DNA of 13,779 bases from an uncultured Ruminococcus sp. (GTDB taxonomy: Bacteria > Bacillota > Clostridia > Oscillospirales > Ruminococcaceae). Position 1 is the first letter of the stretch; every line of letters begins with the position of its first letter. The translations under genes and the position numbers were made by a program. The notes beneath the pieces were generated by a model. It was not told the DNA's origin, ran no database searches, and worked only from the letters and a program-made list of their open reading frames with translations. Of this stretch, positions 6,448 to 13,376 are shown piece after piece. The stretch lies in the NCBI RefSeq assembly GCF_946187255.1, contig NZ_CAMHRZ010000068.1:1-13779 (forward strand), in the 5' to 3' direction.

Positions 6448-7509
6448 ATGCAGTGTGAAAGATGTAAAGCCGAGCTGCCCCCGAACGCCATCGAGTGTCC
6501 CGCATGCGGCGCACCTGCTCCGCAGAATATCGAAGGCTTTGAAAACACCATGGCTATCCAGCATATCCTGAAAACGATCATGGAAAAACATGGCAGTATA
6601 CTTATCAATGACCCGACACAGTTCGTGTCCATGCTCAATGATTATTTAAACAGCTATGACAAGGAACGCAGACTGCTGGTGAACGCCATGAGAGCGGGCG
6701 TTCTGAAAAATATGGTCAAGGAAGAAAAGACCAACAGGGAGTACGCGCTGCTCAGTGCAAAGAGCTATATGATCAATGAGCTGTTCGTATCCGATAATGC
6801 AGCCGAATTCGTGCTTGCCTGCTTCACTTATACCCTGGGCTGGCCTTATCAGTCATCCATGACGAAAAAGCAGGAGACTGAAAAGCCCAAGGAGGAAGAG
6901 GAAGACAAGAAGGCGGATAATACGCCCAAGCTCAAGATCGACAGCAAGATCTTCAAGACCAGTGACGCAGGCAGGTTCAGACTTGCAAGAACAGTCACTA
7001 TACCCGAAGGCTTTACCAAGATCGACAGCTTCTGCTTCGACAGGTTCAGCTTCATGAGATCGATAAACCTGCCCTCGACGATGATGGCGATAGGTGACTA
7101 CGCTTTCTCCGAGTGCAAGAACCTCAAGGGCATCGAGCTGCCCGAAGGACTGAGGGTGATCGAGCAGGGTGCATTCAGCCAGTGCGGTAAGCTGGCGATG
7201 ATAAAGATACCCAGAGGAATATTGGAGATACCCGATAATACCTTTGAGTTCTGCGCTAATCTGAGCGTGGTAGATATACCCAATACTGTCAGCAGTATCG
7301 GAGTTGAAGCTTTTTCGGGATGTGAAAAGCTGGAAAAGCTCTTCCTGCCCGACAGTGTAAAGTTTATCGATAAGAATGCTTTTTCTTATTGCCCCGAGCT
7401 TACGATACGCTGCTATGTCAATTCGTATGTGCATAAGTATTGCCTTACTTACAACATCGATTATGAGACCGTCGCAGCAGGTGTGGGCTTGAAGCAGAAG
7501 CCAATATAA
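6448..7509 (+). CDS. Zinc-ribbon, BspA-type leucine-rich-repeat protein
   Basis: A 353-residue soluble protein. Residues 3-20 form a zinc ribbon (C3, C6, C17, C20). Residues about 30-135 are an all-helical region of unknown role, including a KHGSILINDPTQF-type segment. Residues 140-160 are a charged Lys/Glu linker. Residues about 165-340 hold LRR_5/BspA-type repeats with the recurring pattern I-P-x(n)-I-x2-x-A-F-x2-C-x2-L (for example AFSECKNLKGIELPEGL and AFSGCEKLEKLFLPDSV). There is no signal peptide or anchor, so unlike surface BspA proteins it should act in the cytoplasm, probably as a protein-binding scaffold. Ribosome binding site AGGAGA lies at 6434-6439. It is first in the operon, with the kinase start 24 bases past its stop, which suggests it recruits partners or substrates for the kinase/phosphatase pair (inference). 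Confidence 0.88.
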   Translation: MQCERCKAELPPNAIECPACGAPAPQNIEGFENTMAIQHILKTIMEKHGSILINDPTQFVSMLNDYLNSYDKERRLLVNAMRAGVLKNMVKEEKTNREYALLSAKSYMINELFVSDNAAEFVLACFTYTLGWPYQSSMTKKQETEKPKEEEEDKKADNTPKLKIDSKIFKTSDAGRFRLARTVTIPEGFTKIDSFCFDRFSFMRSINLPSTMMAIGDYAFSECKNLKGIELPEGLRVIEQGAFSQCGKLAMIKIPRGILEIPDNTFEFCANLSVVDIPNTVSSIGVEAFSGCEKLEKLFLPDSVKFIDKNAFSYCPELTIRCYVNSYVHKYCLTYNIDYETVAAGVGLKQKPI

Positions 7510-7533
7510 GGAAGAAAATGGAGGAAGTAAAAT

Positions 7534-8877
7534 ATGGTTGAATTAAAGATCGGCCAGGAGGTCGAGATGGAATTCGGAGGAAGAGCAAAGGTCGTCAAGG
7601 TCCTCGGCAGCGGCGGACAGGGCATTGTTTACCTCGTAGAATTCAACTCCCAGAAATGGGCGCTCAAATGGTATGATATCGATAAGATCAAGCGTCCCAA
7701 GGAGTTCAGACAGAATATAAAGAACAATATCCAGGACGGCGCACCCAGCAATAAGTTCCTGTGGCCCAAGTACCTGACAAAGGAGAACGATCAGGGCACC
7801 TTCGGCTATATAATGGAACTCAAACCCGAGAGCTTCGACTCCTTCGTGGATATACTCAATACCTACAAACTGGTGATCGATCCGCTGACAGGCAGGGCTA
7901 CCAAGCAGGCTGTAAGATTTACAAGTCTCTACGCTATGGTAACAGCGGTCATCAATATAGTAAATGCTTTCAGACAGCTGCACCGTGTCGGCAAGAGCTA
8001 TCAGGACCTTAACGACGGTGGTTTCTTCATTAACGTGAATACCGGCGCTGTTCTCGTCTGCGACTGCGATAATATCGCACCTGACGGCAGCAACTTCGGT
8101 ATCGGCGGTAAGCCCGGATATATGGCTCCGGAGGTCGTAAGAGGCATCGCCAAGCCTGATGTTCAGACAGATAAGTATTCACTGGCAGTAGTTTTATTCA
8201 AACTGCTGTTCAGAGGAGACCCGATGGAGGGCGAAAAGGTCGTTAAGGATGTTTGCCTTACTGAGTCCTCCGAGCTGAGACACTACGGTCAGGATGCAGT
8301 ATTCGTGTATGACCCCGATAACGCTACTAACAGACCTGTAAGAGGTATACATGATAACGTTATTAAGTTCTGGAGGATATACCCCAAGTATATAAGAGAG
8401 GCTTTCATAACCTCCTTCACTCAGGGTATCGCAGATCCTAACAAGCGTATCATAGAGAATGAATGGCAGAAGCTGTTCATCCGCCTCAGAAGCGAGATCA
8501 TCATGTGCGTATGCGGCAGAACGAATTTCACTTCCATGTTCGCAAAGGTAGATGAAAAGACCTTCCGCTGCCCCAAGTGCGGTGCTGAGTTCTCAACGCT
8601 GGGCTTCAGCAACAGAGACAACAGGATGCCGCTTTATGTGGGATGCAGGTTCTATAAGTGCGAGATCGATCCCGATTGTGATGATTTCCTCACAGTCGCG
8701 GGCGAACTGGTGGAGAATAAGCTGAAACCGGGTGTTCTGGGTATCAAGAATTGTACTGAGGATACATGGCAGGCAAAACTCCCCGACGGTAAGTATTACC
8801 CGATACAGCCCGGCAAGGGATTCCCGATCTGGAAAGATCTCGAAGTTGATTTCGGTAAGGTTACCGCGAAAATATAA
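7534..8877 (+). CDS. Divergent Ser/Thr protein kinase with C-terminal zinc ribbon (TerY-P triad type)
   Basis: A 447-residue protein. Residues 20-300 are a protein-kinase fold: glycine loop GSGGQGIVY (25-33), ATP-binding lysine K45 in WALKWYD, catalytic-loop aspartate D158 in YQDLND (HRD is replaced), D177-C178-D179 where DFG is usual, and a canonical APE (198-200). The Asn of the catalytic loop (N in HRDxxxxN) is not at its usual place, so metal binding may differ and reduced activity is possible. Residues 325-349 form a zinc ribbon (C325, C327, C346, C349). The final 60 or so residues are beta-rich, with GIKN-x4-W-x-A-x-LPDG and DFG at 440-442. This arrangement fits the kinase of the TerY-P triad (kinase, vWA, PP2C). 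Ribosome binding site GGAGG lies at 7520-7524. There is no membrane helix, so it is cytoplasmic. Confidence 0.88.
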   Translation: MVELKIGQEVEMEFGGRAKVVKVLGSGGQGIVYLVEFNSQKWALKWYDIDKIKRPKEFRQNIKNNIQDGAPSNKFLWPKYLTKENDQGTFGYIMELKPESFDSFVDILNTYKLVIDPLTGRATKQAVRFTSLYAMVTAVINIVNAFRQLHRVGKSYQDLNDGGFFINVNTGAVLVCDCDNIAPDGSNFGIGGKPGYMAPEVVRGIAKPDVQTDKYSLAVVLFKLLFRGDPMEGEKVVKDVCLTESSELRHYGQDAVFVYDPDNATNRPVRGIHDNVIKFWRIYPKYIREAFITSFTQGIADPNKRIIENEWQKLFIRLRSEIIMCVCGRTNFTSMFAKVDEKTFRCPKCGAEFSTLGFSNRDNRMPLYVGCRFYKCEIDPDCDDFLTVAGELVENKLKPGVLGIKNCTEDTWQAKLPDGKYYPIQPGKGFPIWKDLEVDFGKVTAKI

Positions 8878-8902
8878 AATATAAGGAAAGGGTTAATGAT
8901 CT

Positions 8903-9715
8903 ATGAATAATAATAACAATGATATCAAGGAAAATACCACTGTTGATGATCTGCTGGATTTCGATGACGATGATCCTCTGGGTGCCACAGCGGTATCTAA
9001 GAAGAGCCTTGTTATATTCTTCCTGATCGATACTTCGGGAAGTATGAAGGGCAAGAAGATGGGTCAGCTCAATACCGTTATGGAGGAACTGATACCCGAG
9101 ATAAGAAGAGTCGGTGAGGCTGATACTGATGTCAAGGTGGCTGTACTTACATTTGATACGGATGTAAGGTGGATGTACTCCGCTCCTATCTCCATTGAGG
9201 AATTCGAGTGGGCAAGACTGGGCGCACAGGGCGTTACCAGCATGGGCGCTGCGTTTACCGAGCTGGCTGCGAGAATGTCCAGAAACAGCTTCCTCAATTC
9301 GCCTTCACTGTCCTTCGCACCTGTAATGTTCCTGATGACCGACGGTTATCCCTCCGATGACTATAAGTCGGGCCTGAAAGCGCTGCAGGGCAACAGCTGG
9401 TACAAATTCGGTCTGAAGGCTGCTCTGGGTATAGGTGATGAGGCTAACGATGATATGCTGGCTGAATTCACAGGCTCCAAGGAGACTGTTGTTCACGCAT
9501 ATACCGGCGGACAGCTGGCTTCGATGATCAAGATCATCGCCGTAACAGCATCGCAGATAGGTAGTAAGTCCATGACTCTCTCCGATGAAACAAACGAGGA
9601 ACTCAACGAAGAAGACGTATATGCAGCAAAGCAGAGGATGCTCGGTCAGCAGATACAGGAACTGGTGGGCGACCAGACCGACGGAAGCGACGTTCCTTAC
9701 GATACCGGTTGGTAA
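8903..9715 (+). CDS. TerY-like von Willebrand factor A domain protein
   Basis: A 270-residue protein. Residues 1-30 are acidic and probably disordered (VDDLLDFDDDD). Residues about 35-225 form a vWA domain with a complete metal-ion-dependent adhesion site: D43-T-S45-G-S47, T112 in GVTSMG and D147 in MTDGYP. The pattern matches TerY-type cytoplasmic vWA proteins. The tail from about 230 is acidic and polar. It lies 25 bases after the kinase and 33 before the phosphatase, with AAGGAAAGGG at 8883-8892 as ribosome binding sequence. In TerY-P triads the vWA protein is thought to bridge kinase, phosphatase and target in a metal-dependent way. No terB/C/D/E genes are in this window, so a role in tellurite resistance should not be assumed. 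Confidence 0.9.
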   Translation: MNNNNNDIKENTTVDDLLDFDDDDPLGATAVSKKSLVIFFLIDTSGSMKGKKMGQLNTVMEELIPEIRRVGEADTDVKVAVLTFDTDVRWMYSAPISIEEFEWARLGAQGVTSMGAAFTELAARMSRNSFLNSPSLSFAPVMFLMTDGYPSDDYKSGLKALQGNSWYKFGLKAALGIGDEANDDMLAEFTGSKETVVHAYTGGQLASMIKIIAVTASQIGSKSMTLSDETNEELNEEDVYAAKQRMLGQQIQELVGDQTDGSDVPYDTGW

Positions 9716-9748
9716 ACCGAAGAGTATTGGAAGGAGTGTAGGAAAGAA

Positions 9749-10654
9749 ATGTCTTTTAATGGTTTTAGTCACTCGGTAATGGGAGCGAGCCATGTGGCAA
9801 AGGGTATAGTTTGCCAGGACAGCTCGGCTCATAAGGTGACTGACCGTTATGCCATAGCAGTTGTGGCTGACGGACACGGAAGTAAAAAACACTTCCGCAG
9901 CAATATAGGCTCGCAGTGCGCTGTTGAAGCGACTATCGAGACTATCGACAGGTTTTACGAGAACCCTGAGGAATTCGAGGAAAATCTGCCGAAAAATCAT
10001 AAGATGATAATAAGGAATATCGAAAGGCAGATAATCGCTGCGTGGAATACAAAGGTACTCAAGCATCTTGAGGAAAACCCTGTGACAGCAGTGGAGAAGA
10101 AGCCGTTTACTGCCGAAGAATTTGAGAATATCAATCCCGAGCAGTATTACGGCACCACGCTGATCGCAGCTGTGGCTGGCAAGGGTTTCACCTTTGGCGT
10201 ACAGATAGGCGACGGAAGCCTTGTGGCGATATTTGAGGACGGCGAGGCGATCATGCCGATGGAGTATGAGGAGGCTAATCCCGCAAACATCACATCGTCC
10301 ATGTGCAACGCAAACGCCGCATCAATGTTCGAGAGCTTCTATATCGACGACAAGAGACTCATAGCACTGTTTTCATCGACGGACGGACTTTATACGTCCT
10401 TCGGAAGCGAGTATGATTTCAGGGATTACCATGTTATACTTGCTTCGCAGGTGAATTCGCCCGTGCTGGAGGCTTCGGTGGTAAAGAATATCACAAAGAG
10501 GTCGCACTTCGGTACAGAGGACGATATTTCGCTGTCATGCGTTTTCGATCCCGAGTTCGCGCAGGAAAAGGAAGAACTGCTGAAGGAGATGATCGAACGC
10601 AACAAGAAGCTCGCCGCAGAAAGACGCGCAAAGCTGCATACGGCAAACTTCTGA
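9749..10654 (+). CDS. PP2C-type protein phosphatase
   Basis: A 301-residue cytoplasmic phosphatase of the PP2C (PPM) family, which removes phosphate from Ser/Thr using two metal ions. Visible motifs: D24 in CQDSS, the VVADGHGS signature with D41, GTTLIAAVAGKGF and QIGDGS in the central strands, STDGL with D212, and the final GTEDDIS with D258/D259. All the usual metal-binding aspartates are present, so it should be active. It is the last gene of the kinase-vWA-phosphatase triad and probably reverses the action of the kinase encoded at 7534-8877. AAGGAG at 9731-9736 and AGGAAAG nearer the ATG serve as ribosome binding sequence. The basic C-terminal helix (from about 270) is an extra of unknown use. 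Confidence 0.92.
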   Translation: MSFNGFSHSVMGASHVAKGIVCQDSSAHKVTDRYAIAVVADGHGSKKHFRSNIGSQCAVEATIETIDRFYENPEEFEENLPKNHKMIIRNIERQIIAAWNTKVLKHLEENPVTAVEKKPFTAEEFENINPEQYYGTTLIAAVAGKGFTFGVQIGDGSLVAIFEDGEAIMPMEYEEANPANITSSMCNANAASMFESFYIDDKRLIALFSSTDGLYTSFGSEYDFRDYHVILASQVNSPVLEASVVKNITKRSHFGTEDDISLSCVFDPEFAQEKEELLKEMIERNKKLAAERRAKLHTANF

Positions 10655-10694
10655 TAATGGATATGGTATGGTCAGCGGGCAGAGCACTGAGGGG

Positions 10695-10739
10695 AAAACA
10701 GCACCGGTAAAGCTGTTTTTGCGGTCTGACCTGTGACCG
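10695..10739 (+). terminator. Terminator of the triad operon, followed by a second small hairpin
   Basis: AAAACAGC (10695-10702) pairs perfectly with GCTGTTTT (10712-10719) around a 9-base loop, and a fifth T follows. A second hairpin, CGGTC (10722-10726) with GACCG (10735-10739), comes right after it. The AT-rich stem may allow read-through; no clear promoter was found before the next gene at 10790, so read-through transcription is plausible. Confidence 0.7.
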
Positions 10740-10789
10740 GGAATAATATGGTTGATTTTGGCATTTTTTGGTGAATGGAGTATTTTAAA

Positions 10790-11743
10790 ATGGAAAAGAA
10801 AAAAGATACAAGAAGTATTATAGTGATAGTAGTGGGTGTTATAGTCTACTTTATTTGCAGTATGATCCAGTCTAAGCTGGCGCGTCCCGTAAGTGCGGGC
10901 GGCGGAGCACCCACAGTGGGTAATAACCCTATGGCGGGTGTTATCTCCCAGATACAGGTCGTTGTGACCGTAGTTATGGTACTGTTTGCACATAAGAAGG
11001 GTTATATCACCTCTATGGTGCTCAACGGTGTCAATACATTATTCACACTGGTCGTTAGAATGATACTTGCACACAACACAAAGGCTATGCCCGGTCTGTT
11101 CGTTACTCTGATCTCTATGGGTATCGCAACTGTTATCTATTTCTACACTAACAAGACCGAGAAGATGAACGAAGAACTTCAGACAAGCTATCAGGAAGCT
11201 ATCGAGAAGAACCGTATCATCGAGGAACAGAACGAGACGATGAGATATCTGGCTTACTATGACAGACTTACTTCTATGCCTAACAGACAGAGCTTCCTGG
11301 AAAAGCTCGAAAAGCAGATAAAGCAGAGCGGTGACTGTGTTGTTATATACGTTGATATGGACGATTTCAGAAGGATAAACGATAACTACGGTCATATCGT
11401 GGGCGATGAGCTTCTCAAGCAGTATGCCGAGAAGATCCAGAAGTATTGCGGCGATAATGGTTTTGCAGCAAAGATCGGCGGCGATGAGTTCGGTATCATA
11501 CTCGGAAGCGGCATGACAAATGAGGCTATCTTCCAGTATGCGGCAGGCATAAGCAGCATATTCAGCGAGCCTATCGCTATGGGCGACAATGTGTATACCG
11601 TTGCGGCAAGCTACGGCGCAGCCAGCTTCCCCGAGAATGCAATGACTGCTGAGGACCTGTTCAGATGTGCCGAGACCGCGATGTTCAACGCAAAGGAAAG
11701 CGGTAAGAACCAGCTTTGCTTCTTCACAGGACAGATAAAGTAA
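10790..11743 (+). CDS. Membrane-bound GGDEF protein (putative diguanylate cyclase)
   Basis: A 317-residue protein. Four hydrophobic helices (about 9-26, 46-62, 68-86 and 95-112) form an N-terminal membrane part, followed by a coiled-coil linker (115-140) and a GGDEF domain (about 145-310). The active-site loop GGDEF is intact at 230-234, and the metal/substrate motif VDMDDF (188-193) is present. No RxxD inhibitory site is found in its usual position before GGDEF, so product feedback may be absent. It would make cyclic-di-GMP from two GTP. The start at 10790 is chosen because GGAG (10777-10780) lies 9 bases upstream; ATG 10775 would add five residues but lacks a good site. It lies between the phosphatase and the PQQG-repeat protein, 34 bases upstream of the latter. 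Confidence 0.9.
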   Translation: MEKKKDTRSIIVIVVGVIVYFICSMIQSKLARPVSAGGGAPTVGNNPMAGVISQIQVVVTVVMVLFAHKKGYITSMVLNGVNTLFTLVVRMILAHNTKAMPGLFVTLISMGIATVIYFYTNKTEKMNEELQTSYQEAIEKNRIIEEQNETMRYLAYYDRLTSMPNRQSFLEKLEKQIKQSGDCVVIYVDMDDFRRINDNYGHIVGDELLKQYAEKIQKYCGDNGFAAKIGGDEFGIILGSGMTNEAIFQYAAGISSIFSEPIAMGDNVYTVAASYGAASFPENAMTAEDLFRCAETAMFNAKESGKNQLCFFTGQIK

Positions 11744-11777
11744 AGTAAGTTCATAAGAAAGGTAATTGGTGGATACT

Positions 11778-13253
11778 ATGGAAATTAACGAGATCTATAA
11801 TCTGGCAAAACAGTATGCAGACATGATCGGCAAGGATAAGCCCGATTTTGTATCCGATACCGAGTCTTCTATCTGCGTGATAGTCGATAACGACGATCAG
11901 CCTACCACAGGCATCACAAGCGTTACCGTAAAGGGCGGTCAGATCGAGCTTCTTCCCGCTGAAATGGTGGCAGTAAGAAGATTTATCGATTTCGGCAGTG
12001 AAAAACGTGCAGCCCTCATGGTAACAATGAAATTCAAGGATGCAGAGGTCGTTGAGACACGCAAGGCATCTCTTGCGATGCTGGGACAGGCATCTTCCGC
12101 AAACGGCGGCTGTCTGGTGCTGACTTCGGCTGAGGAAGGTACCTTGCTCAAAGATATCGTTCCCGTACCCGAAGAGGAACCTGTTGCAGCCGAACCGGTG
12201 GCTGAGGAAACAGCTGCTGAAAATGCGGACACAACAGTGACCGAGACTCCTGTGGTCGAGGAGCCCAGCATGGAAGATCTTATGAACGGCTTCGATGTGG
12301 ATACCTCCGATGATACTGCTAACACTACTGCTGACACTACCGCCGAGAAGGTGGGCGAGCCCGCTGAATTTGCGGACGGTTTCAGCGTAGATAAGACCAA
12401 TCCTTTCTTTGAGGAAACAACTACCGCTCCCGACAGCGAAGTCAAGACTATCGACAGCGGTGTGAAGTCCATGTTTGAACACCCCGAAGAGGCAACAAAT
12501 CAGGGTGCGGCAGGCTTCAATATACCTCAGGGCGGCTTCCCGCAGCAGGGAATGGGCTTCCCTCAGCAGGGTATGCCTCAGGGTGGTTTCCCCCAGCAGG
12601 GTATGCAGCAGAGCGGCTATCCTCAGCAGGGTATGGGTTATCCCCAGCAGGGAATGGGCTATCCCCAGCAGGGCAGACAGAGCGGTTATCCTCAGCAGGG
12701 AATGGGCTATCCCCAGCAGGGCAGACAGAGCGGCTATCCTCAGCAGGGAATGGGTTATCCCCAGCAGGGCGGCTTCCCTCAGCAGGGAATGGGCTATCCC
12801 CAGCAGGGAATGCAGCAGGGCGGCTATCCTCAGCAGGGCGCTTATCCCCAGCAGGGAATGGGTTATCCTCAGCAGGGTATGGGTATGCAGCAGCAGGTAC
12901 AGCAGGGCTATCCTACAGCTACACCCTATCAGCAGCGCGGTAACGGTATCCAGTCCATGCAGATGCCCGGCGTAGGTCAGACTTCTGTACAGAAGAATAC
13001 CAGCCTGCCCACTGTATCCAAGAATGTTACCTCAACTAATACTTCAAGTCTGGGGCTTAAATCCTTCAACATGGATGACATCAACGCAAAGGTAAAGGCG
13101 ATCACAAATCCCGCGATCGATGACGATGATGACGAGGATGATGATGATTCTCCCATGACCAGAGAAGAAATGCTCAAGGCTGCAAAGCAGAAGAAAAAGA
13201 ATGCCAAGATGAACTCGAACTTTAAGAAGAAGCAGAGAGATATGGGCTTCTGA
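11778..13253 (+). CDS. Low-complexity (F/Y)PQQG-repeat protein with possible degenerate deaminase-like N-domain
   Basis: A 491-residue protein that I cannot name. Residues 1-115 form a compact domain with SICVIVDNDD, TTGI and LLPAEMVAVRRF; spacing and pattern recall cytidine-deaminase-fold proteins, with the zinc-binding CAE replaced by PAE and no PCxxC, so any such domain would be inactive (inference). Residues 120-245 are acidic and Ala/Thr/Glu-rich, with MEDLMNGFDVD near 165. Residues 254-367 contain 15 copies of (F/Y)PQQG, rich in Gln, Gly, Tyr and Met and likely disordered. Residues about 447-457 are almost all acidic and are followed by a strongly basic C-terminus. ATG 11778 (GGTGG at 11768-11772) is chosen; GTG 11769 with AAAGG upstream would add three residues. 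There is no signal peptide or anchor. A phase-separating or scaffold role is speculative. Confidence 0.82.
   Translation: MEINEIYNLAKQYADMIGKDKPDFVSDTESSICVIVDNDDQPTTGITSVTVKGGQIELLPAEMVAVRRFIDFGSEKRAALMVTMKFKDAEVVETRKASLAMLGQASSANGGCLVLTSAEEGTLLKDIVPVPEEEPVAAEPVAEETAAENADTTVTETPVVEEPSMEDLMNGFDVDTSDDTANTTADTTAEKVGEPAEFADGFSVDKTNPFFEETTTAPDSEVKTIDSGVKSMFEHPEEATNQGAAGFNIPQGGFPQQGMGFPQQGMPQGGFPQQGMQQSGYPQQGMGYPQQGMGYPQQGRQSGYPQQGMGYPQQGRQSGYPQQGMGYPQQGGFPQQGMGYPQQGMQQGGYPQQGAYPQQGMGYPQQGMGMQQQVQQGYPTATPYQQRGNGIQSMQMPGVGQTSVQKNTSLPTVSKNVTSTNTSSLGLKSFNMDDINAKVKAITNPAIDDDDDEDDDDSPMTREEMLKAAKQKKKNAKMNSNFKKKQRDMGF
12537..12878 (+). repeat. Tandem repeat coding for (F/Y)PQQG units
   Basis: There are 15 in-frame copies of a 5-residue core, (F/Y)PQQG, separated by MG, RQSG, MQQ(S/G)G or nothing, giving 21-bp and 27-bp spacings. 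A larger 48-bp unit coding RQSGYPQQGMGYPQQG is present twice (from about 12671 and 12719) with only synonymous changes, showing recent duplication. Length variation between strains is expected. Confidence 0.9.
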
Positions 13254-13263
13254 TAAACGATAC

Positions 13264-13294
13264 ACGCCGTCGGTGGTTTACCGACGGCGTTTTT
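13264..13294 (+). terminator. Strong intrinsic terminator after the PQQG-repeat gene
   Basis: ACGCCGTCGGT (13264-13274) pairs perfectly with ACCGACGGCGT (13280-13290) around a 5-base loop, then TTTT. It lies 10 bases past the stop codon. Confidence 0.93.
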
Positions 13295-13332
13295 GTATGT
13301 GCAGATATATCTAAACATTGTATGAGCATAAC

Positions 13333-13361
13333 AAAAAAGCCATGCAAAACTGCATGGCTTT
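13333..13361 (-). terminator. Intrinsic terminator of the minus-strand gene
   Basis: AAAGCCATGCA (13336-13346) and TGCATGGCTTT (13351-13361) form a perfect 11-bp stem with a 4-base loop. Read on the minus strand, the stem is followed by a T run (the complement of the A tract at 13333-13338). It lies 15 bases past the minus-strand stop and back to back with the plus-strand terminator at 13264-13294. Confidence 0.88.
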
Positions 13362-13376
13362 GATATCGTATAAACA

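Noticed and set aside
8903..9715. Reading the vWA gene as proof of a tellurite-resistance operon
   Set aside because: TerY-like vWA proteins occur in triads without tellurite genes, and no terB/C/D/E-like gene is in this window.
11354..11496. An RxxD inhibitory site in the GGDEF domain
   Set aside because: The residues at the expected position before GGDEF do not include Arg or the matching Asp.
12537..12878. CRISPR-like periodic repeats
   Set aside because: The periodicity follows a coding frame with variable third positions and has no unique spacers of constant length.
12475..12975. A 166-codon plus-strand frame across the PQQG repeat
   Set aside because: It is the shifted reading of the tandem repeat (SREWAIPSR-type units); long open frames in all phases are expected from such DNA.
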